Assembly: GCA_003162115.1 (NCBI GenBank)
Contig: PMMV01000009.1
Span: 6,722 to 35,592, forward strand
Direction of reading: 5' to 3'
Length of the DNA: 28,871 nucleotides
DNA from: Methanobacterium sp.
Lineage (GTDB): Archaea; Methanobacteriota; Methanobacteria; Methanobacteriales; Methanobacteriaceae
The stretch's first letter is position 1; each line of letters starts with the position of its first letter. Positions 24,696-28,871 of the stretch are shown piece by piece. The notes below the pieces were generated by a model. It worked only from the letters and a program-made list of their open reading frames with translations, did no database searches and had not been told where the DNA came from. Both the position numbers and the translations under genes were made by a program.

Positions 24696-25849
24696 ATCAA
24701 CATCTCCTTAATCATAGATGGTGAGAATCCTTCTTCTCTCTTACCGCGAGCAATGGTCTTTAAGTTCCTTATTTCACGTTCTTTTTTATTTAAAAAGCCT
24801 ATCATAGGTCCTATTCCGAATTGATTCTTTAATGATATTGTTTTGGCTGTATTAAATACATGATTGTCTAGTGCTTTTTCAAAACTTGACATTGAACGAG
24901 TTTCTGTATACTCTGTCATAGCATCTGAGAGCATTGGTGCATAAGATGTACCTTCTAAACTACTTATAACACTTGCAACATCTTCAGCTTCCATAAGTTC
25001 CTTTAATTTCCATTCTCTAATCTGATAACCATCTGAAATCATGTAAGATTCGATGTCATCGTATTTCAGGTTATAGGTTTTAGCCCTTAAGATTATCTTG
25101 ATATTTGCTACATCAACCATTGTTCCAATATAATTATGAAGCAAGCTTGTGTTATCATCTTCAGGAGTTGCAGCAGATCTTAAAAGGTTTTCCAGTAGAT
25201 ATTTGTCCAAAGCAGATTCTAAAGGTAACAATAAACCTGTTTCATTGTAAGTTGAAATTACATCCTCTAAAATTTTTGGATATTCAGTACCTTCAAGCCC
25301 ATTAATCACTTCTGTTACATTATCTGCTTCTATAAGACTATCAAGTTTATCAGTAAGTGCACCAAATGGAACTATAAGATTTAACGTTTCATTTAGATTT
25401 AAATTAGCTTGTTTGGCAATTATGATACTCTTAATATTTCTAATATCCCATTTTTTGAGTAGAAAATTGAAAACTTCCTTACTGTTGTCTGGTGTTATTC
25501 TAGCAATAAGATCGTAAGACTCTGCAAGTTGAGAGTCTAACGCTTTTTCCAAGGGGTACTGATCAATGTACTTAGCATAATCTGGAACACCGCGGAGGTA
25601 ATTTTTTATCTCCTCAATATTTTCTGCTTCAACGATCTCTGAAAATTCTTTTTCTGTGAATAACCTTCCTGTTCTTGCCCTTACCCTTGCATTGGGGTAA
25701 GTGTAGGGAAACATATTTAAGACAGGTTTTATCGTTGATACAACTACTATTACTGCTACAACTGCTAATACTAGAAAAAGTGCAGCTATAAAAGCTTCAA
25801 CTGAGGGAAATCCAAGCGTAGTAATTATTGTAGTAATACTGTCTACCAT
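24692..25849 (-). CDS. ahaC: A-type ATP synthase subunit C
   Basis: 385 residues. Subunit C (the d/AC39 homolog) caps the proteolipid ring and joins it to the central stalk. The main body has the typical three repeated helical units, each with a NAR or LR-x-K motif (for example WDIRNIKSIIIAKQANL and MVDVANIKIILRAKTYNL) and the C-terminal EREIRNLKTIARGKREEG. An N-terminal hydrophobic segment (about residues 18-40) precedes YTYPNARVRARTGRLFTE, so the protein is anchored in the membrane, unlike the soluble C subunit of Thermus. ATG follows GGGGGAGATTT. The gap to ahaE is 14 nt. Confidence 0.96.
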   Translation of the reverse strand: MVDSITTIITTLGFPSVEAFIAALFLVLAVVAVIVVVSTIKPVLNMFPYTYPNARVRARTGRLFTEKEFSEIVEAENIEEIKNYLRGVPDYAKYIDQYPLEKALDSQLAESYDLIARITPDNSKEVFNFLLKKWDIRNIKSIIIAKQANLNLNETLNLIVPFGALTDKLDSLIEADNVTEVINGLEGTEYPKILEDVISTYNETGLLLPLESALDKYLLENLLRSAATPEDDNTSLLHNYIGTMVDVANIKIILRAKTYNLKYDDIESYMISDGYQIREWKLKELMEAEDVASVISSLEGTSYAPMLSDAMTEYTETRSMSSFEKALDNHVFNTAKTISLKNQFGIGPMIGFLNKKEREIRNLKTIARGKREEGFSPSMIKEMLI

Positions 25850-25863
25850 CTAAATCTCCCCCA

Positions 25864-26487
25864 TCATTTGAATAATATACGTGCAACATCTGATCTTAGA
25901 GATTTTTTAAATCTAAGCATTCTTGCTTCGATAGTATTGTTAACTTCTATATCACCATTTTTGGTTTTTACAATAGCCCCGCCTATGGTGTTGATGTTAG
26001 TTCCAATCTCTAAATTTGTTTCTTTACCCGTTTTTCCTTTCACATCGTTTTCTATTTCTGAAATAGAATCTTCTATTTTGGCCACATCTTCTTGTTTGAG
26101 GTGTAAAATTAGATCTCCCCCTCCAATTTCCAATGCAGCTTCTGTTATAATGTTTTTAATAGATTCTTTGTATTCAGCTGATTCTGAAGATGCAATTTTC
26201 AAAAGTTTCCCTTCAGCTATTTTAAACGATTCTTCTATTACTTCTTCTCTAGAATCAAGTTCCATTCTTCTGGAGTTCATCTTAGCTTCAGATATTATCT
26301 GTTGATATCTCATTGCAGATTGTTTCTTACCCTCTTCTAAGATTTTTTCCTTTTCCATAAGGGCAATTTTTTCGCCTTCTTCTAAAATGGACTTGCTTTC
26401 ATTTTTAGCTTCTTCGGATAATGAATCAGCTTTAAACTTAGCATCAGACAGTATACTTGAGACTATTTTTTCTGTCCCGCTACTCAT
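25864..26487 (-). CDS. ahaE: A-type ATP synthase subunit E
   Basis: 207 residues. Subunit E is part of the peripheral stalk, paired with H, and holds the A3B3 head against rotation. The N-terminal half (SSGTEKIVSSILSDAKFKADSLSEEAKNES...) is a right-handed coiled-coil type helix rich in Lys and Glu; the C-terminal half is globular, ending with GAIVKTKNGDIEVNNTIEARM, the phrase common to V/A-type E subunits. Start: ATG at 26487 is preceded by AGGAGGAATGAC, a strong site; an ATG at 26511 lies within the upstream ahaK end and is not supported. Subunit H would be encoded beyond the right edge, before ahaI. Confidence 0.95.
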   Translation of the reverse strand: MSSGTEKIVSSILSDAKFKADSLSEEAKNESKSILEEGEKIALMEKEKILEEGKKQSAMRYQQIISEAKMNSRRMELDSREEVIEESFKIAEGKLLKIASSESAEYKESIKNIITEAALEIGGGDLILHLKQEDVAKIEDSISEIENDVKGKTGKETNLEIGTNINTIGGAIVKTKNGDIEVNNTIEARMLRFKKSLRSDVARILFK

Positions 26488-26497
26488 GTCATTCCTC

Positions 26498-26983
<486 letters not shown>

Positions 26984-26984
26984 A

Positions 26985-28871
26985 TTATTTACCTCCTATT
27001 TCAGTATGCTTTCTTTTTGTACGGAAGGCCCTGAATTTGTGACTTCCACCTATGTAAAACTGAGAGAAATACTCTACGTAATGCAAACGTAATGAATTTA
27101 TAAATGCACCCAAACTCTGGAATGCACAGTTGGCTATATGTCCTCCTACGAATACTATTGGAGCAAGAATAAATCCGATATATGGAATCAGACTGTCAGC
27201 TAGTCCTGCCAATATATTCACTGTCATAGCGATACCGCCAGTTGAAAGACACAGTGCTAATAGACGTGCGTATGATAATATTGTTCCAAGGAATCCTGTA
27301 ACATCCATCACACCGTATGGTCCGTTTAAATACATGAGCATTAGAAGACTCAAAATAATTACAGGACCTCCAAAGATCTCTGCAGCGGTGATTCCAGTAG
27401 TTAAATAAGCTACTGCAGCTATTACAACACCAATTTCCAGAATAAACCAAACTATCTGTGTTCCAAGTGCTTCCCTAACTTCTCCACGAGTTATATTGTT
27501 GTAGGCTCCTATGAACAAACCCATATTTATGTGTATAACACCTACTATTAAAGCGAGTGCTAGAATGTTTTGAGGGAAAACAAATGCGTTAATAGATTGA
27601 ATTGTTGTTGGGATGTAAGAAACACCAATTATCCATCTAGGGAACAAATCACCTATGAAACCATTGGTAGCCATTCCAAGAATGAATGCCCATACACCAC
27701 ACGCAACAAAAATAAGACCAACATTAGCCATGAGTTTACTGTTTCTACCAAGTCCGTAGAACAAGACTAAACCTATAATTGCATCAATTACTCCATATCC
27801 TGCATCGGTTAAACAGTAACCAAAGAAAAACGGAAATATAATTGCCATGAGAATTGTTGGGTCTACTTCCCTGTAATCTGGTGGGGAATACATATTAACA
27901 AACATTTCATACGGTTTTGCAAATCTTGGGTTATCCAATTGAACTGGTATTTTATCCTTCTCAACATCTGGGTCTGATACATCAACTATAGAATATCCCA
28001 TAGTGGTGCTTTCAATAATGTCAAGAGTTTTCTCCAGATTTTTCACTGTGACCCATCCCTCAAACATAACAGTTTTTTCAGTTTCACCGAATGATGAGAA
28101 TATTTCACTGCGTTGTTTTGCTATCTCCAATTGTTCTTTTAGAACAAGTAATTCTTTAAGCCATTCATCCGAGATAACAGCCAATTCCATTGAAATAGAT
28201 TCTTTTTCCTTTTCAATCTCTTCAATTCTTGATTCTGATTTTTTTATGACTTCTTCAGGTTTTCCAGATATTCCTGATAGATCAAATCTTTCAAATTCCA
28301 ATTTTCTTAGAAGACTCGATATTTTATCTTCATTCGCTTTTAGAGTTATGATAACAAGTATTTTGAATTCTTTATCGGTACTGTCATCATATTCTACTAA
28401 AATTTCTTCAGGTAAATTTTTCATACCCAACTTAAACTGTTCATATGAGTCTAAAGATATTTTACCCGATACAATAGATACATATTTCGAATCTGCCAAA
28501 TCCCCAAACTCAAAATTAAATTTTATCAAATTTTGGGCTACTTTAATCGCATTTGTCAATCTTGAATTTTTTGCATCAAGTTCGTTTATTTTTTCCTCTA
28601 ATGGTTTAGTTTTAGTTTCAACTCGGTTTAAAGTATCTTCTGCATTTTCTAATAGTTCATCAGGATTTAAATTTTCTACTTCCTTTTTCTCAATCCGTGG
28701 TGGATTAACAAAACTTTTTGCCAGAGTTAAAATTCCTTTATCCTTTATGCTTACTGATTCTAAAAAATCTGCCATACCAGTAGTTTTCATTAAAATGGAA
28801 GAAATTTTACCGAGAAAAGGAGTAGCATGTGAAGGTTTTAGAATCTGTTTCCACTCTGCATCTTCTTGTAT
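26985..28871 (-). CDS. ahaI: A-type ATP synthase subunit I (stator), 5' end outside the window
   Basis: 628 residues visible. The frame runs on to the right edge: the 81 bases beyond the first Met at 28790 translate in frame (IQEDAEWKQILKPSHATPFL, GKISSIL, then MKTTG), and this is the typical N-terminal region of AhaI, so 28790 is an internal Met and the true start lies outside. Subunit I is the membrane stator: a cytoplasmic coiled-coil arm (to about residue 335 of the visible part) and a C-terminal membrane domain of about seven to eight helices. The segment GTILSYARLLALCLSTGG holds the essential Arg that faces the ring carboxylate. The stop codon TAA is followed by the ahaK ATG after one base. 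Confidence 0.97.
   Translation of the reverse strand: MQEDAEWKQILKPSHATPFLGKISSILMKTTGMADFLESVSIKDKGILTLAKSFVNPPRIEKKEVENLNPDELLENAEDTLNRVETKTKPLEEKINELDAKNSRLTNAIKVAQNLIKFNFEFGDLADSKYVSIVSGKISLDSYEQFKLGMKNLPEEILVEYDDSTDKEFKILVIITLKANEDKISSLLRKLEFERFDLSGISGKPEEVIKKSESRIEEIEKEKESISMELAVISDEWLKELLVLKEQLEIAKQRSEIFSSFGETEKTVMFEGWVTVKNLEKTLDIIESTTMGYSIVDVSDPDVEKDKIPVQLDNPRFAKPYEMFVNMYSPPDYREVDPTILMAIIFPFFFGYCLTDAGYGVIDAIIGLVLFYGLGRNSKLMANVGLIFVACGVWAFILGMATNGFIGDLFPRWIIGVSYIPTTIQSINAFVFPQNILALALIVGVIHINMGLFIGAYNNITRGEVREALGTQIVWFILEIGVVIAAVAYLTTGITAAEIFGGPVIILSLLMLMYLNGPYGVMDVTGFLGTILSYARLLALCLSTGGIAMTVNILAGLADSLIPYIGFILAPIVFVGGHIANCAFQSLGAFINSLRLHYVEYFSQFYIGGSHKFRAFRTKRKHTEIGGK

Overview
The window looks like chromosomal DNA of a low-GC methanogenic archaeon of the order Methanobacteriales, most likely Methanobacterium or a close relative. 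The grounds are: an A1Ao-type ATP synthase operon in the order I-K-E-C-F-A-B-D; a proteolipid with two fused hairpins; Shine-Dalgarno sites of the GGTGAT/GGAGG type; AT-rich archaeal TATA boxes; an archaeal-type inositol-phosphate synthase; and archaeal families of unknown function (UPF0216/DUF61, probable DUF22) beside the ATP synthase. The genus is an inference.

Left part (1-7.4 kb): the first codons of a gene that looks like pyruvate carboxylase subunit B (minus strand), a multi-membrane GT-C-type glycosyltransferase, and myo-inositol-1-phosphate synthase, which starts with TTG. After a 560-nt spacer come two membrane-anchored, outward-facing proteins (a PsbP-like protein and an alpha/beta hydrolase). 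Three plus-strand genes follow: a GyrI-like domain protein, a small four-helix membrane protein and an AlkD-like DNA alkylation repair protein.

Middle part (7.5-14.6 kb): three minus-strand genes that may form a redox or sulfur unit (metallo-beta-lactamase/double-rhodanese protein, FMN-binding split-barrel protein, TspO). A drug-type ABC exporter pair (ATPase and permease) is divergent from them. A Cys-cluster (YkgJ-type) protein and an orphan membrane histidine kinase complete this part.

Right-middle (14.7-20.1 kb): a lone UbiA-type prenyltransferase; a one-base-overlapping pair made of a coiled-coil protein and a Cas4-like 4Fe-4S/PD-(D/E)XK protein with no CRISPR array nearby; tRNA-Gln(TTG) with an ATP-grasp ligase gene starting 23 nt after it; a UPF0216 gene coupled to a 53-residue membrane protein; a 112-residue unknown; and what looks like a multiply frameshifted gene relic.

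Right part (20.1-28.9 kb, all minus strand): the A1Ao ATP synthase operon, read from the right edge as ahaI (5' end outside the window), K, E, C, F, A, B, D, followed by a probable DUF22 gene and a T-rich terminator. The genes touch or overlap by a few bases, so translation is probably coupled. Both hairpins of the K subunit carry the residues expected for Na+ binding.

No CRISPR array, insertion sequence, prophage or obvious genomic island was found. The least explained loci are the Cas4-like/coiled-coil pair, the UPF0216 plus microprotein pair, the tRNA-ligase arrangement and the broken gene at 19.5-20.0 kb.
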